Both the position numbers and the translations under genes were made by a program. Shown here in pieces: positions 56,101-64,000 of a DNA stretch of 64,000 nucleotides. The stretch lies in the NCBI RefSeq assembly GCF_964275005.1, contig NC_092686.1, positions 11,405,032 to 11,469,031 of the forward strand, read 5' to 3'. The stretch is from Diadema setosum. Lineage: Eukaryota > Echinodermata > Echinoidea > Diadematoida > Diadematidae. The notes under the pieces were generated by a model. It made no database searches and was not told where the DNA came from. It saw nothing but the letters and a program-made list of their open reading frames with translations. Each line of letters starts with the position of its first letter. Position 1 is the first letter of the stretch.

Positions 56101-59100
56101 CAGACAATTCACTGAGAAATTGTGCACATAGGTTACAACCTCTGGCCAAAGTACGAGATTTAGCTGACAGATCAACTCCTTGTTGTTGTTTTCCCTAAGT
56201 TGTTGATTGATACATTGTGGAAACTTCAACACGATACACATTGTAATTGCTGAATATGAAGGAGCAGATATAATGTAATGACATAAATGTACATCAACCA
56301 AAGACAATTTTGAAATTGTAAGCATGGGCACAAGTTGTTTAGTTAAATAATTTGTTTCAGCCACTCCTCGTCAACTGCCTTTTAACTCATTTTTCATATT
56401 CCATCTTTGAGATTAATCCACGTAAAACAGCCTTGTAACAGCACTATCTACAGGAACATCATTAATACACAGATTTTTAAACAAATGCAGACTAAACATT
56501 CCATTACAAACTTCATACCTCGGGACTGAAACTCTTGGTAAAATCCTTGAAGTTAGACAATGTTTTGCCAAGGGAGATGTCAGGACAGTTCAGGAGCACA
56601 CTCAGCAAAGCATGAGTAGCACAGGAGTTTGGAACAATCTAGGAAATGATATGAATGTAGCAACAGAAAATGAGATGCCTTGCTGTATTTGGAACATAAT
56701 TCTGCCTTCTCCCTAAATGGAAAAAGAGCAAGGAGGGTAGAGGCTCAGAGGCCTCACTCCTACAAAATGTTTGTTTCCCTGTTTGTTCACCATCTTGCGA
56801 TAGCTAAGACTTTGACATTAAAGGAGACCTCCGGATAATTTTCAGATTTTTACATTTGAACAACTATAAATTAGTTATACAGAGGACAGAGTTTCAGTAT
56901 TTGTGATGATTGGGATGAAAAATAAGAATATTTTCAAAATTTAGAACAAATTGCAGTGAACAAGGATGATGACATGGCAGAGTCACCATAAGACTGCATG
57001 AGTTGGGACTCAAGGAAGCAGAACAAAAGAAGAAGGCATGCATAGATTATACACAGGTGAACTCGCAAGCAAGCGGTATTGTAATGGAATTACACTGCTA
57101 CATTTCTGAAATATGTGAACCTCCTATGTCATCATCCTTGTTCAGTGTAATTTGTTTAAAGTTTTTCAAAGTATTGTTTCTCTGCTCAAGAACCACAATA
57201 AATTCCACAAATCTATACATGGAGTTGTCGATTTATGTACTACATGATGTGAAATTATGAAAATCGTCTGGAATTTCCCTTTAATCTTTCATGAACTTAT
57301 TGAATGATGTTCCCCCAAATGTTTTGACACTGCATTTGCATGGTCCTGGCACACAGTACAGATGTTAAGAGTACAATTACTGATCATGTGCAGTTTAAAT
57401 ATGCTCCTCTTTATATCATTTGAATAAGGAATGTATTAAAGTGCATACATGTACATTGTATGATAAATTGATCACAAAGATCAGGGTGCTAACCCAGTCC
57501 CCCAACCCCCATCAACCCACATACCCACACCAGAAATTGGGTGAATGATGCCAGCCCCTCTAGTAGTTAACTCCAATTCATAAACAACCAATAATAATCA
57601 TATGGCATCAACCAGGCACATTGAGCCATACAAAGAAGAAAGAAGAAGAAGATATTGTCTGAATGAAGAAAATATTGCTTCAGTACATGTAACAGTCAAA
57701 CTGGTATTATGAAAACATGGAATGACGGCTCCTATTTTACAGGACAATTTGGAGACTATAATGGACCTGTAAAAGTCGTTTTTACAAATGGATTATGTTT
57801 TTGGATCTAGAAGATATCCCTTTAAAAATTGTGGAAGGTGTAGTCAGTTTACAGCATGGCTACACATATTTTGGTATATACTTGTAGTGGTGATTGTACA
57901 TTTCTCACTTCTTCCACAGATCTCATCAGAGCATTGAACATGTGTAGTGACCCTGATCTGCTCTTTTCACTGTAAGTCACAATTCCACATACAGTTACTA
58001 CATGATTGACTAAAACTCACTTGGTGTGCGAAGAACATGTCGCGGAGGATTGCGGGATTGGTGACGTAAGCATCGTCAGCCAGAGACTGCACTTTGCGCC
58101 GTGCCCTTCTTTCCTCAATCCACTTGAAGAGGAATATAAAGCCATAGACGGGGCCTTCTATGGGCTTCTGGAGGTCATAAACCTCCTCTACTTGCACACC
58201 TTTAGTACCTGGAGGAGCACACAGTTTGCAGGGGTACTTTACACTGTATACTATGCATTGTCACAAACAGTTAGATTTCATTTTTTGAATGACAAATACA
58301 AAAATATCAATGTCTATTAACTATGAAATGGCTTTTATGAAACAATAAATTCTGAAGAAAGAAGGTACAAATTTGAGATTTTAAGGGACAATTGATTGAC
58401 AAATACTAGCATATTTTTTACAACTTTTCACAACTGTGAGAGACATATTTTCATCCTTATATTACAATGTTACTTTCAGACAAAACTGTCACATGGAGAA
58501 ACTCACCAAGTTCTTGAACAAGTAGAGTGAAGACTCCTATTCAGAAAAAAAAAGATACATGACAAGGTAAAGTCACTATGTGTACAATTGTACTTGAAAG
58601 AAATGCAAAATACCCAGAGACTTATTCCAACTGGACAATATACCCACATGATTTTTTATCATGGCTACTACTAAAACACTGATCAATTCAGTGCTTATTT
58701 ATGTCGATGTAGGGCAATTGTCAATCAGTTGCAATGAATATACACCAACTTTTCATAAATGGTGTCAAAATTAAATCTAGGTGTTACTGTTGCTCACTTT
58801 CACAGGCAGGAAAATCATTCCAGTGTGTCTCTGAAGTTAGTCATTTCTTATGAACTCTCTGAAATGGAATTTACACTTGCACGAGAGTAATGTATGGCAC
58901 ATTTTTTGAATGTACCTCATTGTATCACACAGTCACACACTGACACACATACGTACACTTTTCTTCTTCTTCTCTTCTTCCAATACTGTGCAGAACCTTC
59001 ACAGAGTATAAAACTCGCACAACTGATGAAAGGCTCCAACTAATGCAGACAGTCTTAGCATAAAAAAGTGTACACTCTAGATACAGGCACATACTGTAGA

Positions 59101-61225
59101 TCTCAGTCTGGAAAATCCGCTCATGAAGGTTCAATAAGTTCCCTCGCCGCAGTGCTCATGAGGTCTCCTCTTCACTTCTCATCCATCTCACGTCTTATAT
59201 ATGAATGGTCGCAAGTTTGCACTGTAATTTTTTGTTATGCACACATGTCCATTCTCCATGATGAGAAGAAAAAAAAATCATCTATTTGTTTTGATTAAAA
59301 CTACAATTCTGTCAAAACAAATACATGTAGATAGAATTTTTCTTCTTCACATCATGGAGAGCGGACATGTGTGTGCAACAAAAAATCACAGTGCGAATTT
59401 GCGACCATTTATATATCAGATGTGAGATGGATGAGAAGTAAAGAGGAGGCCTCATGATCGAGCACTGCGGGGAGGGAGTCTCTTGAGTACCCCACAGGTG
59501 CTCATGAGGGGGAGAGTGCTGTGTGAGACGGAGCCCCCCCCTCATGAGCGGACTTCCCGGAATGATCTACATATATACAGTATATCCTTGTATTTTCATT
59601 CATTTTGTGAGTATCTTTTTGTTACTAGGGTAAGGGCACCAGTATTCGGTCAGCTACCGGTATTCGGTCACTTATCAGTAGTCACCAGCCAGCAAGTTCA
59701 ACTGTCACAACACACGCAAATCACATCAATTCACATACCTGCACACTCATTCACAACAGGAAACTCCCTTAGCCCCCTCCAAAAATCCATCCAAAATCCC
59801 AAATTTTACTGTCAAAAGTGCAGAATCGGCGCTACTTTCCAAAAGCGCGCGCAGATAAGGCCCAGTTTTAAGAGTACGGGTCGCCGAAAAAGCACTAAAA
59901 ATCGAGAAATACGCCGTTCTCTCGCTGGATTTTTCGCTTATCACAAGCTTGGAGTGTAATGGTATCCTCAAAAACGCAAAAGAAAAACAAAATTTCCGTA
60001 CGTGCCGATACAGTGTCTCAATGTACAAGGGTTGAATGCAAGTGCCGAGGCCCCAGTATTCGGTCACCAACGGTCCCCGATGCAATTTTGCGCCAACAAG
60101 GTAGCGCGCGTGCACATTTTTTAAGCTGCCTTGAACACGCATCAATGACTTTGAACGCGCACATCGCGTGATCGAATACTGGTTGCGGTGACCGTATTCT
60201 GGGGCCTTTTCAAGGTGAAATATTTAAGGATTTTGTGCAATTCTGTGAGATATTTAACAAAATGAAAGTTGAGATTAAAGAAATTTGATATATAAATTGT
60301 AGATCTATTTCACATACATTGCTGTAGATATGACGTACGTATGTATTATTTTAGTTTGAAAAATATTGCAAAAAAGCTTAAGTGACTGAATACTGGGGAT
60401 GTTACCCTACATGTAACAATGTACTGTAGTTTGTTTGCCGAGTATTAGGCTCAAGATGGAAAAATAATAGACAGGGATCGTGGGAGAGGTTTATGAGCAG
60501 GTATTTTTGTGGTGTGAGACTTGAATCTGACTACGGCGAGTACCAAGTGGACGCGAATGAGGGTGATTTCTGTCTACTACTCGGTTCTGCTCTCATGAGC
60601 GTAACAAGCAGAATGATTGGAAGCGCTATTTATAGGCTAGGGCAGAACAGCTGAAATCTCCCTCCCTCCAATCGATCTCCAACTTCAGCATTGCATTGAC
60701 TGAAGTCACTCCCCCTCAGCGGCCCTTTGTATGTTGGGCAACAACTTGATCAAGATGCACAGGCCACAGCAAAACTTTCCTCAAAAAGTTCAAGTTCAAG
60801 TTTATTCATCTTTCTTCCTTTACATAAATCAAGTTAGAAAAACAAAATAAATTTACAAATAGAACCGTTCTAGCACCTTTCTTATTTGCACTTTTTTTCT
60901 TTAACAGAACACTTCACATAAACTGACACATAACTTTAGTCTAACCGTTGGATAGAGAGCGAAGAGACATAATGAAGAGCGTACAAGTGTATTTGTCGAA
61001 TCAACCTAGAAAACTCTACGTTACTCGTTAGGATTCTAGTAATTAGTATCTGCTACATTATATTGCAAGATGTCATCGAATACGTGGGACCGATAAATTT
61101 GGGAATTTGGGAATTCTCTTTGTGTTCAACCCTGACTGACTATTATCTCTACAACTCTGCCTCTGATATTCATTTCCTGTTAAGTTACCTGGGTCACTTT
61201 CGAGTTCAAGCCATTCTCCAGCCAT
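48693..61225 (-). CDS. BAP1: BAP1, nuclear ubiquitin carboxyl-terminal hydrolase (complete, 12 coding exons)
   Basis: Cysteine deubiquitinase of the UCH family. With an ASXL partner it removes ubiquitin from histone H2A (PR-DUB complex; fly homologue Calypso). Twelve GT-AG exons total 2472 nt, giving 823 residues against 729 in human. UCH domain is about residues 4-235 with Q85, C91 (NSCATHA), H168 (FHFVSYVP) and D183 (ELDGLK), aligned to human Q85/C91/H169/D184. A long disordered middle carries poly-Pro (about 309-320), twelve Lys (351-362), the HCF-1-binding THNY (384-387) and a conserved [16 protein letters not shown] block near 578-593. The C-terminus has the ULD-type domain ([20 protein letters not shown]) and a basic tail that probably serves as nuclear localisation signal. 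The start is ATG at 61225-61223, giving [12 protein letters not shown] like human [12 protein letters not shown]. All catalytic residues are intact. Only the long middle and the Lys run differ clearly from vertebrates. Confidence 0.96.
49604..49696 (-). CDS. BAP1: BAP1 coding exon 11: start of C-terminal domain
   Basis: 31 codons: [20 protein letters not shown] then a charged helix. Human has [20 protein letters not shown]. Part of the ASXL-binding C-terminal domain. Donor gtgagt. Confidence 0.95.
50429..50612 (-). CDS. BAP1: BAP1 coding exon 10
   Basis: 184 nt: [41 protein letters not shown] recognise no domain. The frame and phases (2 in, 0 out) fit both neighbours. It is the least conserved exon against human. 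Confidence 0.88.
51184..52023 (-). CDS. BAP1: BAP1 coding exon 9: HCF-1 motif and conserved STDTASE block
   Basis: 840 nt, starting [14 protein letters not shown] against human LPAFLDNHNYAKSP, so the HCF-1-binding motif is kept as THNY. An acidic Ser-rich stretch follows, then VEPTPF, and [16 protein letters not shown] nearly identical to human. Ends with a charged helix ([20 protein letters not shown]). Confidence 0.95.
52627..52985 (-). CDS. BAP1: BAP1 coding exon 8: disordered linker with poly-Pro and poly-Lys
   Basis: 359 nt: [30 protein letters not shown], and a run of twelve lysines (residues 351-362) before [15 protein letters not shown]. The lysine run is encoded by mixed AAA/AAG codons. 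No similar run is known to me in human BAP1. Acceptor tttcag, donor gtatgt. Confidence 0.93.
53041..53246. repeat. (GATA)n microsatellite
   Basis: About 200 bp of TAGA/GATA units in the BAP1 intron between coding exons 7 and 8, with GGAT and GACA variants at the right end. It starts 56 nt from exon 8. Confidence 0.95.
53331..53380. repeat. Perfect 23-bp inverted repeat with 4-nt loop
   Basis: TATTGCCTGGTACACCATAG.. (53331-53353), loop GTTA, exact complement at 53358-53380. Pairing continues imperfectly into flanking A and T runs. Same BAP1 intron as the GATA array. Could be a transposon remnant or extrude as a hairpin. Confidence 0.9.
54056..54176 (-). CDS. BAP1: BAP1 coding exon 7: end of UCH domain
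   Basis: 121 nt: [34 protein letters not shown]. Corresponds to human DIRFNLMAVVPDRR and the helix that follows. Confidence 0.95.
54762..54834 (-). CDS. BAP1: BAP1 coding exon 6: UCH domain
   Basis: 73 nt: [20 protein letters not shown] then ENE. Human has [20 protein letters not shown]. Donor gtaagt, phase 2. Confidence 0.95.
54945..55200 (+). mobile_element. Possible tRNA-derived SINE in a BAP1 intron
   Basis: GTGAAGTGGCTGGAAG.. and CCTGGTTCAAGGCC (B box about 55020-55030), with a tail that becomes simple (ATCAATATCAATCTGATATC). Antisense to BAP1. Confidence 0.4.
55653..55854 (-). CDS. BAP1: BAP1 coding exon 5: catalytic His and Asp
   Basis: 202 nt: [40 protein letters not shown]. Carries H168 and D183 of the catalytic triad. 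Confidence 0.96.
56519..56638 (-). CDS. BAP1: BAP1 coding exon 4: catalytic Cys
   Basis: 40 codons: [18 protein letters not shown] with nucleophile C91, then [14 protein letters not shown]. Acceptor tcctag, donor gtatga. It lies about 180 nt downstream (in - orientation) of a 467-bp transposon. Confidence 0.96.
56818..57284. mobile_element. TTAA-ended 467-bp element, family B copy 2
   Basis: In the BAP1 intron between coding exons 3 and 4. Starts TTAAAGGAGACCTCCGGATA, ends CCCTTTAA. Near full-length twin of 46754-47220 with scattered substitutions and no net length change. Confidence 0.8.
58021..58208 (-). CDS. BAP1: BAP1 coding exon 3: UCH domain
   Basis: 188 nt: [33 protein letters not shown], ending DMFFAHQ with oxyanion-hole Q85. 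Acceptor ctccag, donor gtgagt. Confidence 0.96.
58507..58536 (-). CDS. BAP1: BAP1 coding exon 2 (30-nt microexon-like)
   Basis: Only 30 nt, phase 1 at both ends: [11 protein letters not shown]. Acceptor gaatag, donor gtgagt. It fits human GLFTLLVEDFG exactly in length. Confidence 0.92.
59091..59584. mobile_element. TA-ended fold-back element in BAP1 intron 1
   Basis: ATACTGTAGATC.. at the left and ..GATCTACATATATACAGTAT at the right. The arms share CCGCTCATGA, GCTCATGAGG, CACATGTCC and GAAAAA blocks in inverted order over about 200 nt each. No coding frame. Confidence 0.68.
59628..60407. mobile_element. TA-flanked 780-bp element with CAGTATTCGGTCAC motifs
   Basis: GGGTAAGGGCACCAGTATTC at the left, GAATACTGGGGATGTTACCC at the right, TA on both sides. 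The motif CAGTATTCGGTCA recurs internally in both orientations. The middle is CpG-rich, unlike its surroundings. Starts 44 nt from the previous element. Confidence 0.7.
60408..61188. other. BAP1 intron 1 promoter-proximal part
   Basis: No gene. It includes GTTCAAGTTCAAGTTTATTC at about 60789, which on the - strand reads AATAAACTTGAACTTGAAC, a phrase resembling retroposon 3' ends; too short to call. Confidence 0.4.
61189..61225 (-). CDS. BAP1: BAP1 coding exon 1 (start codon)
   Basis: 37 nt from [15 protein letters not shown] plus the first base of Gly13. Donor gtaact. WLELESDPG is the hallmark UCH N-terminus, which fixes this start. An upstream in-frame start was not needed. Confidence 0.93.
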
Positions 61226-63481
61226 TGTAGAAGATTAAAACCCTTGTGCTAGGTCCGTAGACATCAAATCATGGCTCCTCCGTTCAGCATTTCATCTCCA
61301 CTTATTTTATCACTGTAAGAAGCAGATAATCGAAAGCCGTAACCGTGTGTATGATGGTGTGTGTAGGTGTAGTGCGGCGAAGTGCAGTTAGGACATGGAA
61401 AGCAAAATAAATCTCAATCGACAAGATGTCATGAATGTATGATATACCAAAATACACGAGTGTTTTCATTTGGAATAAAAATCATGCAAAATATTATGGC
61501 ATACTCGTGCCAATATTATAATAAATGAATTTATTATAAAATATTTTCAACATTATGGCTGAACTTTTTTATTTTAGTTTTTTTTTTTTTTTTTTTTTTT
61601 TAAGAATGCAAGTTTGTGAGGCTAATATTGCGGCGTTTCATAGTCGATGTCGTGTGGTTCGCTTAGAGCAGGCATGCACTGCACCCACTGAACTTGTACG
61701 GTCCGGTTTGTGTAGAGATCAATGGCTGGGATCGGAGTGAAGTGCATGATCAATGGGACGAACAGAACAGCTGGTGAACTTGACTCAGCGAGGTCACTCA
61801 TAATAGGAAGCATAATCATAACACAACACTGAAATTGAGACCCAGTCAAGACAGGTCCAGTATAAATTGTCCTTTTGGCAACATTGCATGCATTAGACAT
61901 CAAGATGTGTTTATTTCAATAGAAATCATTCTTGCTATCCCATATAAATGTAACTAACTTTTGGATTGTTTACATAATGAAGATCTTGATACGTGGACTG
62001 TGGTCTGTGGAGGCTGCTTTGTCGATTGCCCTTTGACTTTTTAATTGGCGTTTCATTGATATCTCATCGGGCTCATAAAGGGCTGTAGAGAGTAGAACAT
62101 CTAGAGGAGGGGAGGCGCCCAGGTCTTACAAAATGTAATTTAATTGTAAGTTGATCATTGATGTTGATATAAAAATTTAGACGTCTAGTCTAATAGGAGG
62201 CCCTAATGCTAGATAAAAATTCAATTCCATTTGACAACATTAATTTGTATGAAATAGCCTGCCTTACAAATATTGAAGTCGAAGCATATGGGTGATATGC
62301 TAAGAATTATGAAGTCAAATAGAGATCTAGTTTAACGTTAGACTTGCCAGACTTGCTTACTTAATTAGTAAATACAAGGTAATTCAAAATTTAGGTCTAT
62401 AGTCGATACAAGCAAGGTGGTGGTGGTACGCGATGCTGCATGCTGAAGAAATACTGTCACTTGTTGCTCGTACCCCAAAGCAAGTCTAAAATGGACAAGT
62501 ATGCAAAGAAATGTGTGAAATGATGACAATGCTCATGTGACAAAATTTCTGTTTGGTAATGACCAAAATGTGAAATGTTCGAGCCAATATGAGATGAGAA
62601 CGATTCCGATCGTGGTTGCGACGTAATGTTTTCCTTTTGATTTATCTAGTGATTCTAATCATTTATAAATTCAGTTGGGACATGGCACTGTTAGCAGTAA
62701 TTACCCATCAATCTTTGGTATGAGACACTGAGAGTGAATCGCACGCAGCTTTTTGAGAAAAACGACTGCTTGGGCACGCTCGCTCATCACATAACATTCT
62801 TCCTGTACCTACTATCTATACCCACTAGATTCTACTGAACACGGCAGTTGCTTCAGAAATAAAAGTCAAGTACCGGTAGGCGGTACACCGTCTTTTGTTA
62901 TTTTGCACTTTTGATCTCAAAACACTCCAAAACAACTCGTTATCCTGACAAATGAAATTGCATCAGTCAGACTAGTTTTCTAGTAGACCCTTTCGATATA
63001 TTGCAAGCAAAGTCCAAATAGTGGAAGATGATTTTTTAGCCCTTCTGAGTATATGCATTACCTTTAAAAACTGGGTATAGATATATCCTGCATATTATGA
63101 AGCTGCACCAGTTGTAATGTAAAGAGGATACAATCAAAAATTTCTTTATTCCATGTGGGAGAACCCTTGCCTGTCAGCATTTCTACATTCCAGACCCCAT
63201 TGGCTCTGGCTGTAATTTATTGCTTATTGTGTAGGACGTTAGGAGGTAAATAGGCTGTATAACTCCCAGTCTATTTGAGGTATGCATCACATCCAACTTC
63301 ACCACTAGTGTTAGAGTAGCTGTTCATTCACATTGTAGATTTCAACATCAAGAGAAGAGAATTAAAGCAATGAAGAATCTCTTTAATATTGAGTGAAAAT
63401 TGAACAAGCAAACACATGATGAGCAGTTATTGGAACTCACGTACAGTAGTGTTTGCATTTAAAACAGGGTCCTGATTCAGA
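61226..63481. other. BAP1 5' flank and probable promoter region
   Basis: Upstream of the BAP1 ATG. No TATA box, CpG island or conserved frame stands out. A poly-T run lies at about 61579-61602. If the 63482 exon is real, this is a bidirectional promoter interval. Confidence 0.4.
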
Positions 63482-63586
63482 ATGGGAAACACGCAGCTAC
63501 AGGTGCAGGATTTCTCACCTGTAAGGCCAGACGAGAGGAGAGAACTGAAGCTGACAAGAAAGATATCTTGTGAAGATTATCAGAAG
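63482..63586 (+). CDS. Possible first coding exon of an unknown gene running off the right edge
   Basis: From cagaATGg an open 35-codon stretch runs to a plausible donor (AAG gtatat): MGNTQLQVQDFSPVRPDERR then ELKLTRKISCEDYQK. If not spliced it stops four codons later. The charged composition and MGN start (possible N-myristoylation) look protein-like. The stretch is short and I recognise no family, so chance is quite possible. Confidence 0.22.
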
Positions 63587-64000
63587 GTATATGTAATGTG
63601 AAGCTTTGTTCAAAATGTCTAGGTAGAAAACAAAATCAGTAAATGGTCCCTTTACTAGTTGATGTATAGATCAGTTGAGATGAAGATGAGATAATTTTTG
63701 TTAGGAGTATCATCCAATCTTTTAACCTCATCTTAGTCACCCTCTCCTTGTTTAGTGTGAGACTCATTACAACATTTTCTCCCCTCACTATCAGTGGGTC
63801 ATTCAGAGAAAATGACCATTATGTAAGTAATTGCCCCACTTCAATTTTTTGAAATTATTTCACAAGTGTTTCTTTTCTCGTTATGTTCAGTAATGAGATA
63901 TCTACATCATCTGAATTAGTGGAATTCAGATACTTGGTTATCTGAATTAATGTGACTTGTCTTTGTCATTGTGTTGAATTGCACTTTTTTTCAAAACAAA
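63587..64000. other. Right edge, nothing recognised
   Basis: AT-rich sequence with no clear exon, repeat or element end. Confidence 0.5.

Noticed and set aside
59483-59959. 158-codon open frame on +
   Set aside because: Spans the junction of two non-coding fold-back elements; composition follows the repeats.
61622-61903. 93-codon open frame on - upstream of BAP1
   Set aside because: No similarity recognised, no splice link to BAP1, whose N-terminus is already fixed by WLELESDP.
1-64000. Retroelement or transposase coding sequence
   Set aside because: Scanned for reverse transcriptase, integrase and DDE-type frames; none of useful length was recognised.

Overview
The window is animal nuclear DNA carrying two spliced, convergent genes in an AT-rich background full of short DNA-transposon derivatives. 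All introns used in the gene models are GT-AG. Gene density, intron sizes, frequent TGTACATGTA-type words and the style of the miniature inverted-repeat elements suggest a marine deuterostome invertebrate. An echinoderm is my best guess, but the species is not identified from the sequence.

Left part (414-39749, + strand): the 3' part of an axonemal inner-arm dynein heavy chain gene. Thirty-two exons join without a frame break into 1588 codons plus a stop (4767 nt). They cover the end of AAA4, the stalk with its microtubule-binding tip, AAA5 with the buttress, AAA6 and the C-terminal domain. The sequence belongs to the DNAH3/DNAH7/DNAH12 group. Details near the C-terminus ([24 protein letters not shown], final LCQLDN) point to DNAH3. 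The tail, linker and AAA1-AAA3 lie left of the window. In the long intron that splits AAA6 there is an unexpected GC-rich open stretch of 840 nt (20990-21829). It is flanked by AG and GTATGT and has the same phase (1/1) as that intron, so it could be spliced in as a 280-residue Ser/Pro-rich cassette. It is the most interesting coding signal here.

Middle (39750-48692): gene-free. It holds the dynein 3' flank and UTR, a stack of TTAA- and TA-flanked miniature elements, and the BAP1 3' flank.

Right part (61225-48693, - strand): a complete BAP1 (ubiquitin C-terminal hydrolase) gene. Twelve coding exons total 2472 nt and encode 823 residues. The catalytic residues Q85, C91, H168 and D183, a THNY HCF-1-binding motif, a conserved STDTASE block and the C-terminal ULD-type domain with a basic tail are all visible. 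The two genes are functionally unrelated: one is a ciliary motor, the other a chromatin deubiquitinase. Their tail-to-tail neighbourhood recalls the human DNAH1-BAP1 arrangement.

Far right (61226-64000): the BAP1 5' flank, plus a possible short + strand first exon (63482-63586) of an unknown gene running off the window.

Mobile DNA: at least seven TTAA-flanked elements, several TA-flanked elements with TTTTCGCG motifs, a pogo-like element, other fold-back elements and tRNA-derived SINE pieces. No long transposase or reverse-transcriptase frame was seen.
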